In this document: piece after piece, positions 7,556 to 16,965 of the stretch
How the letters are laid out: each line of letters begins with the position of its first letter
Position numbering within the stretch: position 1 is the stretch's first letter
Assembly (NCBI RefSeq): GCF_022447245.1
Contig: NZ_JAKVBC010000001.1
Coordinates: 62,001 to 126,000, forward strand
Length of the DNA stretch: 64,000 nucleotides
Source of the DNA: Kordia sp.
GTDB lineage: Bacteria; Bacteroidota; Bacteroidia; Flavobacteriales; Flavobacteriaceae
Direction: 5' to 3'
Made by a program: the position numbers and the translations under genes
Notes under the pieces: model-generated
What the model was told of the DNA's origin: nothing
Databases searched by the model: none
The model's input: the letters and a program-made list of their open reading frames with translations, nothing else

Positions 7556-9730
7556 ATGAAACGTATTTCCATAGCCATTGTTTGTAGTATATTATTCTTT
7601 GCATCCTGTGAAGAAACTACAAAAAAAGAAAAATCAAATACTCCTGTGAATTCAGAAAATCCATTCTTTGCAAAATGGGACACTCCTTTCGGGGTACCTC
7701 CTTTTGATAAAATAAAGAATGAGCATTACATGCCAGCATTTAAAAAAGGGATGGAAGAAAACCTTGCTGAAATTGATGCAATCGTAAACAACTCTGAAGC
7801 TCCCACGTTTGCCAATACACTTGAAGAGTTAGAAAGATCAGGTAAATTACTTACCAAAGTTCAACGCGTGTTTTCTAATTTGACAGGTTCAAACACCAAT
7901 CCGAAATTACAAGAATTACAACGTGAATTAAGTCCAATGCTCTCTTCGCACAGAGATAAAATCACACTTAACGAAGGATTATTTAATCGTGTTGAAACGA
8001 TTTGGCAAGCACGAGAAAATCTTGACCTTAATAGTGAACAACTCAAACTTTTAGAATATACACGCAAAAGGTTTGTACGTAGTGGAGCATTACTAAATAA
8101 AGAACAAAAAGCTAAAGTCACAGAAATTAACTCCAAGATTTCCGAGTTAACAACAGCATTTGGCCAAAATCTATTAGCTGAAACTAATGGCTTTGAACTC
8201 ATTTTAGATAAAGCTGACTTAGATGGCTTGTCTGATGGCATCATAGCGGCAGCAGCAGAAACAGCTACGCAAAAAATGAATAACGCGAAAACAGAGGAAG
8301 AAAAAGCAAAATACAAAGACAAGTATGTATTTACACCGCATCGTAGCAGCATGTATCCATTCTTAACAGAATCTAATCGACGTGATTTACGTGAACAATT
8401 GTACAAATCTTACGTTCAACGTGGTGATAATGACAATGAAACAGATAACAAAGAAATCGCTGCAAAAATAGCTAAACTTCGAGCAGAGCGTGCAAAATTA
8501 ATGGGCTATGAGACCCATGCACATTTTGTATTAGAAGAACGTATGCTAAAAACTCCAGAAGAAGTTTATAACTTATTAATGCAATTATGGAAACCTGCTC
8601 TAGAAAGAGCCAAAGTAGAGGTTGCCGATATGCAGGCAGTTGTCGATGCAGAAGGACACGATTTCAAAATAGCAGCATGGGATTGGTGGCAGTATTCAGA
8701 AAAAGTACGTAAAGCAAAATACGATTTGGATGAAGCAGCATTAAAGCCTTACCTATCTCTTGATAATGTACTTAATGGTGTATTTGCAACAACAAATAAA
8801 CTTTGGGGTATTACATTTACAGAACTTTTTGATATTAAAACATATCATCCTGATGCACGTGTATGGGAAGTAAAAGACAAAGATGGTACACACCTTGGAA
8901 TCTTTATTGGTGATTATTTTACACGTTCAAACAAGCGTGGCGGAGCATGGATGAGTAGTTTTAAAGGGCAATCTAATTTTGATGGAAAAGAACGCCCTGT
9001 TGTTGTAAATGTATGTAACTTTCCTGCTCCAGTTGGTGATGCGCCAGCACTTCTTAGCTTTGATAATGTGACTACTTTATTCCATGAATTTGGGCATGCC
9101 ATGCATGGTATTTTATCGAATGTAAATTACAGTAGTATGTCTGGTACATCTGGACCTCGTGATTTCACCGAATTTCCTGCTCAAATTCTAGAACACTGGG
9201 CAAGTGAACCAGAAATTCTTAAATCGTTTGCTACACACTACAAAACAGGTGAAGTTATTCCTGATGAATTAATCAATAAAGTTTTAAAGGCTTCTAAGTT
9301 CAACCAAGGTTTTGCAAATACAGAATATCTAGCAGCTTCATTACTAGATATGGATTGGCATACTATTAATGCTGATGAAGATTTAAAAGATGCAGATGCT
9401 TTTGAAGAAGCTTCAATGTCTAAAATTGGATTGATTGGAGTAATAGCTCCACGTTATCGCAGTACGTACTTTGCTCATATTTTTGCGGGTGGATATGCTG
9501 CTGGATACTATAGTTATGTACACTCAGCAGTTCTTGACTCAGATGGTTTTGAAGCATTTAAAGAAACAGGAGATGTATTTAATCCTGAACTAGCAGCAAA
9601 ACTAAGAAAACATGTGTACGAAAAAGGTTCTACTGAGGAAGCTATGGAACTATACAAACAATTCCGTGGTCGTGAACCTAAAATAGATGCATTACTAAAA
9701 GTGAGAGGATTAGACGGTTCATCTGACTAA
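7556..9730 (+). CDS. dcp: M3-family metallopeptidase (Dcp-like lipoprotein)
   Basis: A 724-residue protein. The N-terminus is a lipoprotein signal with lipobox FFASC (Cys about 19), so it is anchored facing the periplasm. The zinc motif HEFGH lies at about residues 510-514 in LFHEFGHAMHGILS, with downstream glutamate and the TSGPRDFTEFPAQILEHW block typical of the M3A family. Dcp enzymes remove dipeptides from peptide C-termini or act as oligopeptidases. It is monocistronic, with a terminator after the stop. Confidence 0.93.
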   Translation: MKRISIAIVCSILFFASCEETTKKEKSNTPVNSENPFFAKWDTPFGVPPFDKIKNEHYMPAFKKGMEENLAEIDAIVNNSEAPTFANTLEELERSGKLLTKVQRVFSNLTGSNTNPKLQELQRELSPMLSSHRDKITLNEGLFNRVETIWQARENLDLNSEQLKLLEYTRKRFVRSGALLNKEQKAKVTEINSKISELTTAFGQNLLAETNGFELILDKADLDGLSDGIIAAAAETATQKMNNAKTEEEKAKYKDKYVFTPHRSSMYPFLTESNRRDLREQLYKSYVQRGDNDNETDNKEIAAKIAKLRAERAKLMGYETHAHFVLEERMLKTPEEVYNLLMQLWKPALERAKVEVADMQAVVDAEGHDFKIAAWDWWQYSEKVRKAKYDLDEAALKPYLSLDNVLNGVFATTNKLWGITFTELFDIKTYHPDARVWEVKDKDGTHLGIFIGDYFTRSNKRGGAWMSSFKGQSNFDGKERPVVVNVCNFPAPVGDAPALLSFDNVTTLFHEFGHAMHGILSNVNYSSMSGTSGPRDFTEFPAQILEHWASEPEILKSFATHYKTGEVIPDELINKVLKASKFNQGFANTEYLAASLLDMDWHTINADEDLKDADAFEEASMSKIGLIGVIAPRYRSTYFAHIFAGGYAAGYYSYVHSAVLDSDGFEAFKETGDVFNPELAAKLRKHVYEKGSTEEAMELYKQFRGREPKIDALLKVRGLDGSSD

Positions 9731-9748
9731 CCACAATAAAATTATCTA

Positions 9749-9784
9749 AAAAGCGGCATGGAAACCCCGAGCCGCTTTTGTTTT
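9749..9784 (+). terminator. Terminator after the M3 peptidase gene
   Basis: AAAAGCGGC pairs with GCCGCTTTT around a 13-base loop, followed by a T-rich stretch. Confidence 0.75.
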
Positions 9785-9804
9785 TAAATATACTTGCTAT
9801 ACTT

Positions 9805-10554
9805 ATGAGATTTCTTAAAACTCTAATTTTCTGTATTATCTTATGTTCAGGTTTTGCAATGTATGCGCACTCAGAAGATGAACTTATAATATCAGAAATT
9901 GAACAAGGTCAACTTGATATGCAAGACCAACAAATGACTGCTGAATATGAAGCTGCCTTAAAACGTCTGCGGATGCGAAAATTAGCAGCAATGCCTTGGC
10001 AAGAAAAGTTTTTCATATTCATTAAAGCAGGTATACAACACATTATTCCAAAAGGTTTAGATCACATTCTTTTTGTATTAGGACTATTTTTTTCTAGTCT
10101 TATTTTTATGTCATTATTGAAGCAAGTAACGGCTTTTACACTCGCACACACCATTACATTAGCGCTTGCCGCATTAGGATTTGTAGAGATTCCATCTAGT
10201 ATAGTTGAACCTCTTATAGCACTTTCTATTGTTTGGATAGCTGTTGAAAATTGTATGTTCAAAAAAACTAACAAGTGGCGACCAATCGTTGTATTTGTCT
10301 TTGGCTTATTACTCGGTTTAGGTTTCGCATGCGTTTTAAGTGAATATGGATTGCCTAATGACTATTTTTCACCTTGATTACTAGCGTTTAATATTGGGGT
10401 AGAACTTGGGCAGTTATTGGTACTTATTATTGCTGCCGCACTGGTATGGTTTATTAGAAAGAAAAGTTGGTATCGCCAAAGATTACAAATACCAGCCTCT
10501 ATAGCGATCGCTTTAGTTGGTTTATTCTGGTTTATTGAAAGAGTATTTTTATAA
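9805..10554 (+). pseudogene. HupE/UreJ-type membrane protein with one in-frame TGA
   Basis: From ATG 9805 the frame encodes a signal peptide, a short charged region, then membrane helices with GLDHILFVLGLFFSSL and FTLAHTITLALAALG, the hallmark of HupE/UreJ_2 proteins. TGA at 10375-10377 interrupts after DYFSP. The same frame goes on with LLAFNIGVELGQLLVLII and two more helices to TAA at 10552-10554. The family normally has this AFNIGVELGQ segment, so the stop is a lesion. A tryptophan codon TGG changed to TGA would explain it. Such proteins are proposed metal permeases, often for nickel or cobalt. Confidence 0.82.
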
Positions 10555-10663
10555 TAGTCCTCAAAAGATCATCGTAAGATTAATTTTCTACATAAAAAAT
10601 TAGAACATATAACTTATAATCAACACATTTTTTTAACACTATGTGACGAGACATCGAACATAT

Positions 10664-10700
10664 AAAAAAAAGCCTGAACCTATTGCTCAGGCTTTTTTAT
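10664..10700. terminator. Bidirectional terminator
   Basis: AAGCCTGA and TCAGGCTT form the stem, with A-run on the left and T-run on the right, so it can work both ways. It sits between two convergent broken genes and overlaps the stop codon of the minus-strand one. Confidence 0.8.
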
Positions 10701-11428
10701 ATTATTGTTTTAAAGTCATCAGCATCAAACTTCCCCCAACATCCTTCTAGATGCTCATATAACTGCTTCACAGTTTCTGTAAAATACTTTTCTTCAACAT
10801 TGACCGCCTCTTCCCAAAGTTTAAAAAAAGTTTTATCAGGAAATGCAGTAAAATTATTTTTACTACGATACGTTTTGTCAAATAGTATCCTATCAAGCTT
10901 TTCTATTGAAGGGATCTCAAAACCTATATAAAAACTGTACGCTTTAAAAATATGATCTAGAAACTGAAAATAATGATACTTACGTAGATTCGTTTCGTTT
11001 TTAATTTTTATAAAATGGTTAAATAACATATATTTTTTTAGTGTAAATAAATCAGGTGTAGGTGATTCAAAATCTAATTCCATTACAACACTAGCTTTTT
11101 CCTTTAACTTTTCTACAGCTCCATTTTTATCATACAATATTACACCTAAAGAAAACATCCTTACTTCAAATTTAGACTGTCTATAAAATTGACTATGTAT
11201 CGATCGAAGATAATCTGTAATTGTTCCTGTAATGTATGAATATGAATAACCATCAATTGTTTCCACTCCTTAATAGTGTATTTCCACATCATCTAGAAAA
11301 ATAATTCTAAGATCAATATCAGAATTTTGCGTATGCAATTTTGTAGCATAACTTCCTGAAACAACAACACCTATAACGTTTTCATCAGATTTCCACTTAT
11401 TAGTATATTCGTAAATATGTTCTTCCAT
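10697..11428 (-). pseudogene. Nucleotidyltransferase-domain protein split by an in-frame TAA
   Basis: ATG at 11428 starts MEEHIYEYTNKWKSDENVIG followed by GSYATKLHTQNSDIDLRIIF. This is the GS...SDID catalytic motif of minimal nucleotidyltransferases (antibiotic-modifying and MNT families). TAA at 11270-11272 (codon 53) stops the frame, but it continues unbroken for 191 more codons with a helical domain ending GCWGKFDADDFKTII. A GTG at 11266 could restart the second part without its catalytic domain. I read it as one gene disabled by one base change. Confidence 0.75.
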
Positions 11429-11577
11429 TATGAAATTTACCTTAATTTTTTAGCAGGTCAAATAAATTATTTTCATTAAAAATATGAGATAAGCTTTATT
11501 AAAATATTTTTAAACTCATTAATTTTAAGTAAAATTTACCTTACTTTTAATTTAATTAAAACCAAATTATTTAAATT

Positions 11578-11794
11578 ATGAAAAAAAGCACAAGCAAATC
11601 AATTAAAATTAAATAAATCAAAAATATCTGATTTGTTAGGATTGAGTATTGAAAAAATTAGAGGTGGAGTTGACTCTAGAACAAATGATTCAGGAAGAAG
11701 TTGTTTATGGAGTCCTGAATCGTGTAGACATCAAATGTGCGATGACTACGATTATTCTACAAATGGCTGCGATACCACTTGGAGTAGTCAATAA
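11578..11794 (+). pseudogene. GG-leader peptide precursor, frameshifted in its 5' A-tract (peptide L)
   Basis: As written, ATG at 11578 gives only 12 codons. If the run of seven A after ATG had six, the frame would read MKKAQANQLKLNKSKISDLL, then LSIEKIRGG and a tail with SCLWSPESCRHQMC and NGCDTTWSSQ, ending at TAA 11792-11794. That is the leader-GG-core layout of the peptides at 43-58 kb, here with four Cys in the core. The downstream frame is open from 11600. It has its own terminator and lies alone, away from any regulator. True frameshift, slippage switch and sequencing error are all possible. Confidence 0.7.
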
Positions 11795-11832
11795 AAAAAG
11801 CCTGAACAATAAATATGTTCAGGCTTTTTTAT
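11794..11832. terminator. Terminator after peptide L, facing rpmA
   Basis: AAAAAAGCCTGAAC pairs with GTTCAGGCTTTTTT around a 10-base loop. It has A and T runs on both sides, so it can end the peptide gene (plus) and the rplU-rpmA operon (minus). Confidence 0.85.
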
Positions 11833-11849
11833 TTGTCTTCAGATACTAA

Positions 11850-12110
11850 TTATGCTTCGAAAGGTTCGATTGATACATAAGATCTGTTATTTGCTTTCTT
11901 TGTGAATTTCACAATACCATCTACTTTAGCATGTAATGTATGGTCTTTCCCCATATATACATTCTCTCCTGGATTGTGAGTAGTTCCTCTTTGTCTAACG
12001 ATGATATTACCAGCAATTGCTGCTTGTCCACCAAAAATCTTAACTCCTAATCGTTTCGATTCTGATTCTCTACCGTTTTTCGAACTACCAACACCTTTTT
12101 TGTGAGCCAT
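11850..12110 (-). CDS. rpmA: 50S ribosomal protein L27
   Basis: An 86-residue protein with the L27 pattern [36 protein letters not shown] and [16 protein letters not shown]. Its N-terminal tail reaches the peptidyl transferase centre. It follows rplU by 41 bases, the usual order. Confidence 0.98.
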   Translation of the reverse strand: MAHKKGVGSSKNGRESESKRLGVKIFGGQAAIAGNIIVRQRGTTHNPGENVYMGKDHTLHAKVDGIVKFTKKANNRSYVSIEPFEA

Positions 12111-12151
12111 TTTCGTAAGGTTTTAAATTGTTATACTTAAGTGATTTGCAT

Positions 12152-12784
12152 TTATGCTTTACCACCATCTAATTCGTCTTGCCATTTCTTTAACTCATCC
12201 CACTTTCCGTCAGCAGCTAATTGAGCTTGTACTGGCCAAGTATCAGTAACGTGGTTTCCGCGTACACCTGAAATGATTTCAGAAATTTTTGCTGGTTCAG
12301 TTTTCGCTAACTCAGCGAATGTTGAAATTCCAGCTTCTGCTAAAGTAGATGCAATCTTAGGTCCAATTCCTTCGATTTTCTTTAAATCATCTCCTTTAGT
12401 TGTTGCTTTTTTTGCTGCTGGCTTTGCAACTTCTTTTTTAGCTTCTTTCTTTGGTGTTGCTTTTTTAGCTCCTGAAGCTACGATGTTTTCAATTACAATT
12501 TCAGTTAAAGATTGACGATGACCATTTTTTACACGGTAACCTTTACGTCTTTTCTTTTTGAAAACAATTACTTTATCACCTTTAAGGTGTTTTAAAACTT
12601 TAGCCTCTACTGCGGCTCCGTTTATAGCTGGGGCGCCAATAGTAACTTGTCCGTTATCGTCTAACAAAAGAACATTGTCGAAAGTAACTTGCTTTCCTTC
12701 TTCTGTTGCTAAACGATGAACAAATACTTTTTGATCTTTCGCAACTTTAAATTGCTGCCCTGCTATCTCTACAATTGCATACAT
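12152..12784 (-). CDS. rplU: 50S ribosomal protein L21 with Bacteroidetes C-terminal extension
   Basis: Residues 1 to about 103 are a normal L21 (MYAIVEIAGQQFKV, KRRKGYRVKNGHRQ). A Lys/Ala-rich linker follows, then a second domain with KKIEGIGPKIASTLAEAGI, a helix-hairpin-helix-like motif found as an L21 extension in Bacteroidetes. Total length 210 is about twice that of E. coli L21. It is the first gene of the operon with rpmA, driven from a clear Bacteroidetes promoter. Confidence 0.96.
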   Translation of the reverse strand: MYAIVEIAGQQFKVAKDQKVFVHRLATEEGKQVTFDNVLLLDDNGQVTIGAPAINGAAVEAKVLKHLKGDKVIVFKKKRRKGYRVKNGHRQSLTEIVIENIVASGAKKATPKKEAKKEVAKPAAKKATTKGDDLKKIEGIGPKIASTLAEAGISTFAELAKTEPAKISEIISGVRGNHVTDTWPVQAQLAADGKWDELKKWQDELDGGKA

Positions 12785-12825
12785 AGCGTATCGTTTAATT
12801 AATTAATTTTATCCAAAAATGGACG

Positions 12826-12856
12826 CAAATATACACCTAATTAATTAATCTACAAA
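12826..12856 (-). promoter_or_regulatory. Promoter of rplU-rpmA
   Basis: Read on the minus strand it is TTTG, 19 bases, TATATTTG: an exact fit to the Bacteroidetes -33/-7 consensus. The rplU ATG lies 42 bases further on. Confidence 0.75.
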
Positions 12857-12861
12857 CACTT

Positions 12862-13311
12862 CTATGGCAGTTTATTAGTAATATTCCAACTTGGCTTAAA
12901 TTTTTGCATAAATAAAAGACTCAAAACAACGGTAGATGCGAATCCTTCTATCAAAATAATAAAGAGCAAAAGTCCTGGTTCTGTGGATACACTACCCAAA
13001 CTCATTGACATAATTTTTTCACCAAAAGCTACATCAATATGAAAGATGTATACAGCCATAAAGAAGGTAAAAACTAAGGTTGCAATAAATCCAGAGAAAA
13101 TACCCGCTTTAAATCCTTCAAAATAATTAAAGCCAGCACCACTATCCTTTTTGGTATTTCTTATAACAGTGTAAATTCCATAAGCAACAATGACACCATT
13201 AAATAAACGTAACCATGGATTTTCATGTAGACCAAAAATTCTTACTAATAAAAAGTATAAAATAAGTCCTAAAGCTATAAATCCACCGTATTTTATTGTT
13301 TTCTTTTCCAT
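12862..13311 (-). CDS. DUF4199 family membrane protein
   Basis: A 149-residue protein with four predicted membrane helices, separated by the charged NTKKDSGAGFNYFEGFKAG that is typical of DUF4199. No function is established. Single gene next to the L21 operon. Confidence 0.7.
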   Translation of the reverse strand: MEKKTIKYGGFIALGLILYFLLVRIFGLHENPWLRLFNGVIVAYGIYTVIRNTKKDSGAGFNYFEGFKAGIFSGFIATLVFTFFMAVYIFHIDVAFGEKIMSMSLGSVSTEPGLLLFIILIEGFASTVVLSLLFMQKFKPSWNITNKLP

Positions 13312-13480
13312 ATAATTTGGGGTTTTTATAAGTTATTAAACATCTGATTCACATAAATATACGAAAAAACTAAAACTTCTTAAAATAATCAAAAAATTAA
13401 TTCTTTCCTTGCGAGGTGTAACAATTTTATAGAACTTGCGTCAGATGAAAAATAACTCAAAGTCAAAAAAATTAAATGCA

Positions 13481-14809
13481 ATGAAAAAAAGACTATTTTC
13501 AATAGCTTCTTTAATGCTAGTTGGTTGGTTTGCCCAAGCACAAGAAGTTAAGTTTGAAGAATACGATTTAGACAACGGTTTGCACGTAATTCTTCACCAA
13601 GATAATGGAGCTCCTGTAGTAACTACATCTGTGATGTATCACGTAGGAGCCAAAGACGAAAACCCAAAACGTACAGGTTTCGCTCATTTCTTCGAACATC
13701 TTCTTTTTGAAGGAACAAAAAATATAGGACGTGGAGAATGGTTCAAAATTGTTTCATCTAATGGTGGCAGTAATAATGCTAACACATCAGATGATAGAAC
13801 ATATTATTACGAAGTATTTCCCTCTAATAATTTAGAATTAGGTTTGTGGATGGAATCTGAGCGTATGCTTCACCCGGTTATTAACCAAATTGGAGTAGAC
13901 ACACAAAATGAAGTGGTAAAAGAAGAAAAAAGACTTCGTGTAGACAACCAACCTTATGGACGCATCATTGAATTTATTAAAAAGAATATGTTTAAAAAGC
14001 ACCCTTATCGATGGACAACTATTGGAGAGATGGCTCACTTAGACGCTGCTACGCTAGATGAGTTTTTAGCATTTAACAAAAAATTCTATGTTCCTAATAA
14101 TGCAACTTTAGTTGTTGCTGGAGATATCAATATCCCATCAACTAAAAAATTGGTTAAAGATTACTTCGGAGATATTCCTAGAGGAAAAGATATAGAAAGA
14201 AGTTTCCCCAAAGAAGATCCAATTACAAAAGAATTTAAAGCAAAAGCATACGATCCTAATATACAAATTCCGGCAATAATTGCTGCCTACAGAACTGCTT
14301 CGTTCAAAACAAGAGATGCACGCATATTGGATATGATTTCAACCTATTTAAGTGGTGGAAAAAGTTCTAAACTTTACAAGCGTTTGGTAGATGATAAAAA
14401 AATGGCTTTAGCAGTTCAAGCGGTTAACTTAAGTCAGGAAGATTACGGAACTTATGCACTATTTGCTCTTCCTTTAGGTGAAAACACATTAGAAGATCTT
14501 GTAAAAGAAATAGATGATGAAATTAAAAAATTACAAACCGATTTAATCTCTGAAAAAGATTATCAAAAACTTCAAAATAAATTTGAAAATAACTTTGTGA
14601 ATTCAAATTCAAGTGTTGAAGGAATTGCCAGTTCATTAGCAACATTCAATGTATTGTATGGAGATACAAATTTGATCAATACAGAAATTGACATTTACAG
14701 ATCAATCACCCGAGAGGAAATCAGAGATATTGCTAACAAGTATTTAAAAACAACTCAACGTTTATTATTGGAATACTTACCATCTGAAAAAGACGCAGAA
14801 AAAAAATAA
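13481..14809 (+). CDS. M16-family zinc peptidase, active subunit
   Basis: I start at ATG 13481 because it gives a signal peptide (MKKRLFSIASLMLVGWFAQA); ATGs at 13436 and 13445 are too far upstream of it. The inverted zinc motif HFFEH is at residues 69-73, with the downstream glutamate in NEVVKEEKRL. The remainder is the usual pair of M16 half-domains. These exported peptidases act in the periplasm. The next gene, nine bases on, encodes a second M16 protein without the zinc motif, so the two probably form a heterodimer. Confidence 0.92.
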   Translation: MKKRLFSIASLMLVGWFAQAQEVKFEEYDLDNGLHVILHQDNGAPVVTTSVMYHVGAKDENPKRTGFAHFFEHLLFEGTKNIGRGEWFKIVSSNGGSNNANTSDDRTYYYEVFPSNNLELGLWMESERMLHPVINQIGVDTQNEVVKEEKRLRVDNQPYGRIIEFIKKNMFKKHPYRWTTIGEMAHLDAATLDEFLAFNKKFYVPNNATLVVAGDINIPSTKKLVKDYFGDIPRGKDIERSFPKEDPITKEFKAKAYDPNIQIPAIIAAYRTASFKTRDARILDMISTYLSGGKSSKLYKRLVDDKKMALAVQAVNLSQEDYGTYALFALPLGENTLEDLVKEIDDEIKKLQTDLISEKDYQKLQNKFENNFVNSNSSVEGIASSLATFNVLYGDTNLINTEIDIYRSITREEIRDIANKYLKTTQRLLLEYLPSEKDAEKK

Positions 14810-14818
14810 GATAGACTT

Positions 14819-16909
14819 ATGAAAACAAAAATATATTCACTTCTTGTATTGTTACTTGCTACGCTAACAATGCAAGCTCAAATAGATAGATCTGTACAAC
14901 CAAAACCAGGTCCTGCTCCAAAAATTAACATTGGAAAACCCACAACTTTTACGCTGAAGAATGGCTTAACAGTAATGATTGTTGAAAATAACAAATTACC
15001 TCGTGTTTCTGCAACACTCCGAATTGATAATCCTTTAATCGTTGAAGGCAAAAAGGCCGGTGTTAGTGGCTTATTGAGCTCTTTGTTAGGAAATGGATCG
15101 ACTACAATTTCAAAAGACGATTTTAATGAAGAAGTGGATTATTTAGGAGCTTCTTTGAATTTTGGTTCTCAAAGTGCTTTTGCCAATTCACTTTCAAAAT
15201 ACTTCCCAAGAATTATGGAATTAATGGCTGATGCTGCACTACATCCAAATTTTACTCAAGAAGATTTAGATAGCGAAAGAGCCAAAGTTCTGGAAAACTT
15301 AAAATCTGAAAAGAAAGATGTAAAAGCAATTGCTAGAAGGGTAGAATCTGTACTAGCATACGGTGCTAATCATCCTTATGGAGAGTTTACAACTGAAGAA
15401 TCTGTAAAAAGTGTAACACTTGATGATGTAAAAACTTTTTACGAAAAATATTTCAAACCCAATAATGCATTCCTAGTGATTATTGGTGATGTAAAAGCTA
15501 GAAAAGCTAAGAAATTGGTTAAAAAACTGTTCAATGACTGGGATAATGAAGCAATTACAGCAGACACATATGATACGGCAAAAAATCCAACTTCCACAGA
15601 AGTTAACTTTATCAATATGGAAAATGCCGTACAATCAGAAATTAGCGTACAGAATACTGTAAACTTGACAATGAAGGATCCAGATTACTTTCCTGTATTA
15701 ATTGCAAATAACATCTTAGGTGGTGGTGGAGATGCTCGTTTATTCAACAATCTGCGTGAAGATAAAAAGTTTACTTACGGTTCGTACTCAAGTATTGGAA
15801 ATAACAGAAAAACAACCTCTCGTTTTAGAGCCTCTGCAAGTGTTCGAAATGAAGTTACGGACAGTGCTGTAGTTGAAATTTTGAAAGAAATAAAAAAAAT
15901 TACCACGGAATTAGTTTCAGATGAAGAACTCAATAAAGTTAAGGCTAAATATGTTGGGCGGTTTGTAACAGGAGTTGAACGACCATCAACTATTGCAAAT
16001 TACGCATTAAACATTATTACTGAAGATTTACCAAAAGATTTTTACGAAACCTATTTAGAAAGAATTGAAGCGGTAACCAAAGAAGATGTATTAAGAGCTG
16101 CCAAAAAATACTTCCTGAGAGAAAATCTTAGAATTATTGTTACTGGAAAAGGAAGTGAAGTAGCAGATCGTTTAGAAAATATGATGTTTGAAGGAAAAAA
16201 AATTCCTGCAAAATATTATGACCAATTCGGTGAGCCAACGAAAAAACCAGAATTCAAAAAGCCAATTCCTGCTGGTGTAACTGCGCAATCAGTAATTGAC
16301 AATTATATCAAAGCGATTGGTGGAAAAGATAAATTGATGAGTGTTTCGTCAATTGTTCAAGAAATGGGAACTTCTTTCCAAGGAATGGACATGTCAATGA
16401 ACATGAAGCAAAAAAGTCCAAACATGCTTGCTGTTGATATGAGCATTGCAGGAATGGGATCTGTATTTAAGCAAGCTTTTGATAGTGAAAACGGATACAT
16501 GGAGCAACAAGGTCAAAAAATGGACATGCCTAAAGAAATGTTAGACGGATTAAAAGCTAAAAAAGGATTATTCCCTGAATTATTCTATAGCGATAGTAAA
16601 CTTACATTAAAAGGCATTGAATCTGTTGAAGGAAAAGATGCATATATTGTTGAAGTAGAAGATTCAAAAGGAGAGAAAATAATAAACTATTATGATGTGG
16701 CTTCTGGTCTGAAAGTTAAAAAAGTTGAAACTGCTAAAGGTCCAAGAGGACAAAAAGTTGTTCAAGAAACTAGCTACGGAGACTATCAAGATATTGACGG
16801 TGTTAAATTCCCTTATAAAATGGTTTTACCTATGATGGGACAAAAAGTAGAGTTTACTACAGTAAATGCTAAAATAAACGCACCATTAACGAAGAAAGAT
16901 TTTCAATAG
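14819..16909 (+). CDS. M16-family protein without zinc site, with C-terminal extension
   Basis: A 696-residue exported protein (signal MKTKIYSLLVLLLATLTMQA). Residues about 40-460 are an M16 fold, but the region where HxxEH would stand reads GLLSSLLGNGS, so it cannot bind zinc that way. The last 200 residues start NYIKAIGGKDKLMSVSSI. This looks like the lipoprotein-carrier (LolA/LolB-like) fold often attached to Bacteroidetes M16 proteins. It is the probable partner subunit of the preceding peptidase. Confidence 0.88.
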   Translation: MKTKIYSLLVLLLATLTMQAQIDRSVQPKPGPAPKINIGKPTTFTLKNGLTVMIVENNKLPRVSATLRIDNPLIVEGKKAGVSGLLSSLLGNGSTTISKDDFNEEVDYLGASLNFGSQSAFANSLSKYFPRIMELMADAALHPNFTQEDLDSERAKVLENLKSEKKDVKAIARRVESVLAYGANHPYGEFTTEESVKSVTLDDVKTFYEKYFKPNNAFLVIIGDVKARKAKKLVKKLFNDWDNEAITADTYDTAKNPTSTEVNFINMENAVQSEISVQNTVNLTMKDPDYFPVLIANNILGGGGDARLFNNLREDKKFTYGSYSSIGNNRKTTSRFRASASVRNEVTDSAVVEILKEIKKITTELVSDEELNKVKAKYVGRFVTGVERPSTIANYALNIITEDLPKDFYETYLERIEAVTKEDVLRAAKKYFLRENLRIIVTGKGSEVADRLENMMFEGKKIPAKYYDQFGEPTKKPEFKKPIPAGVTAQSVIDNYIKAIGGKDKLMSVSSIVQEMGTSFQGMDMSMNMKQKSPNMLAVDMSIAGMGSVFKQAFDSENGYMEQQGQKMDMPKEMLDGLKAKKGLFPELFYSDSKLTLKGIESVEGKDAYIVEVEDSKGEKIINYYDVASGLKVKKVETAKGPRGQKVVQETSYGDYQDIDGVKFPYKMVLPMMGQKVEFTTVNAKINAPLTKKDFQ

Positions 16910-16931
16910 ATAAAATCAACATAATATCAAG

Positions 16932-16965
16932 AAGCCGGAAGTAGATTACTTTCGGCTTTTTTTAT
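16932..16965 (+). terminator. Terminator after the M16 pair
   Basis: AAGCCGGAAGTA pairs with TACTTTCGGCTT (one G-U pair), then T-run. It overlaps the last codons of the convergent exporter gene. Confidence 0.8.

Noticed and set aside
7861-8406. A 181-codon minus-strand frame inside the M3 peptidase gene
   Set aside because: It is fully inside a clear metallopeptidase gene and encodes a low-complexity Ser/Ala/Leu-rich sequence typical of an antisense shadow.
11649-11849. A 66-codon plus-strand frame after 11649
   Set aside because: It is out of frame with the peptide L core and runs through the terminator hairpin.
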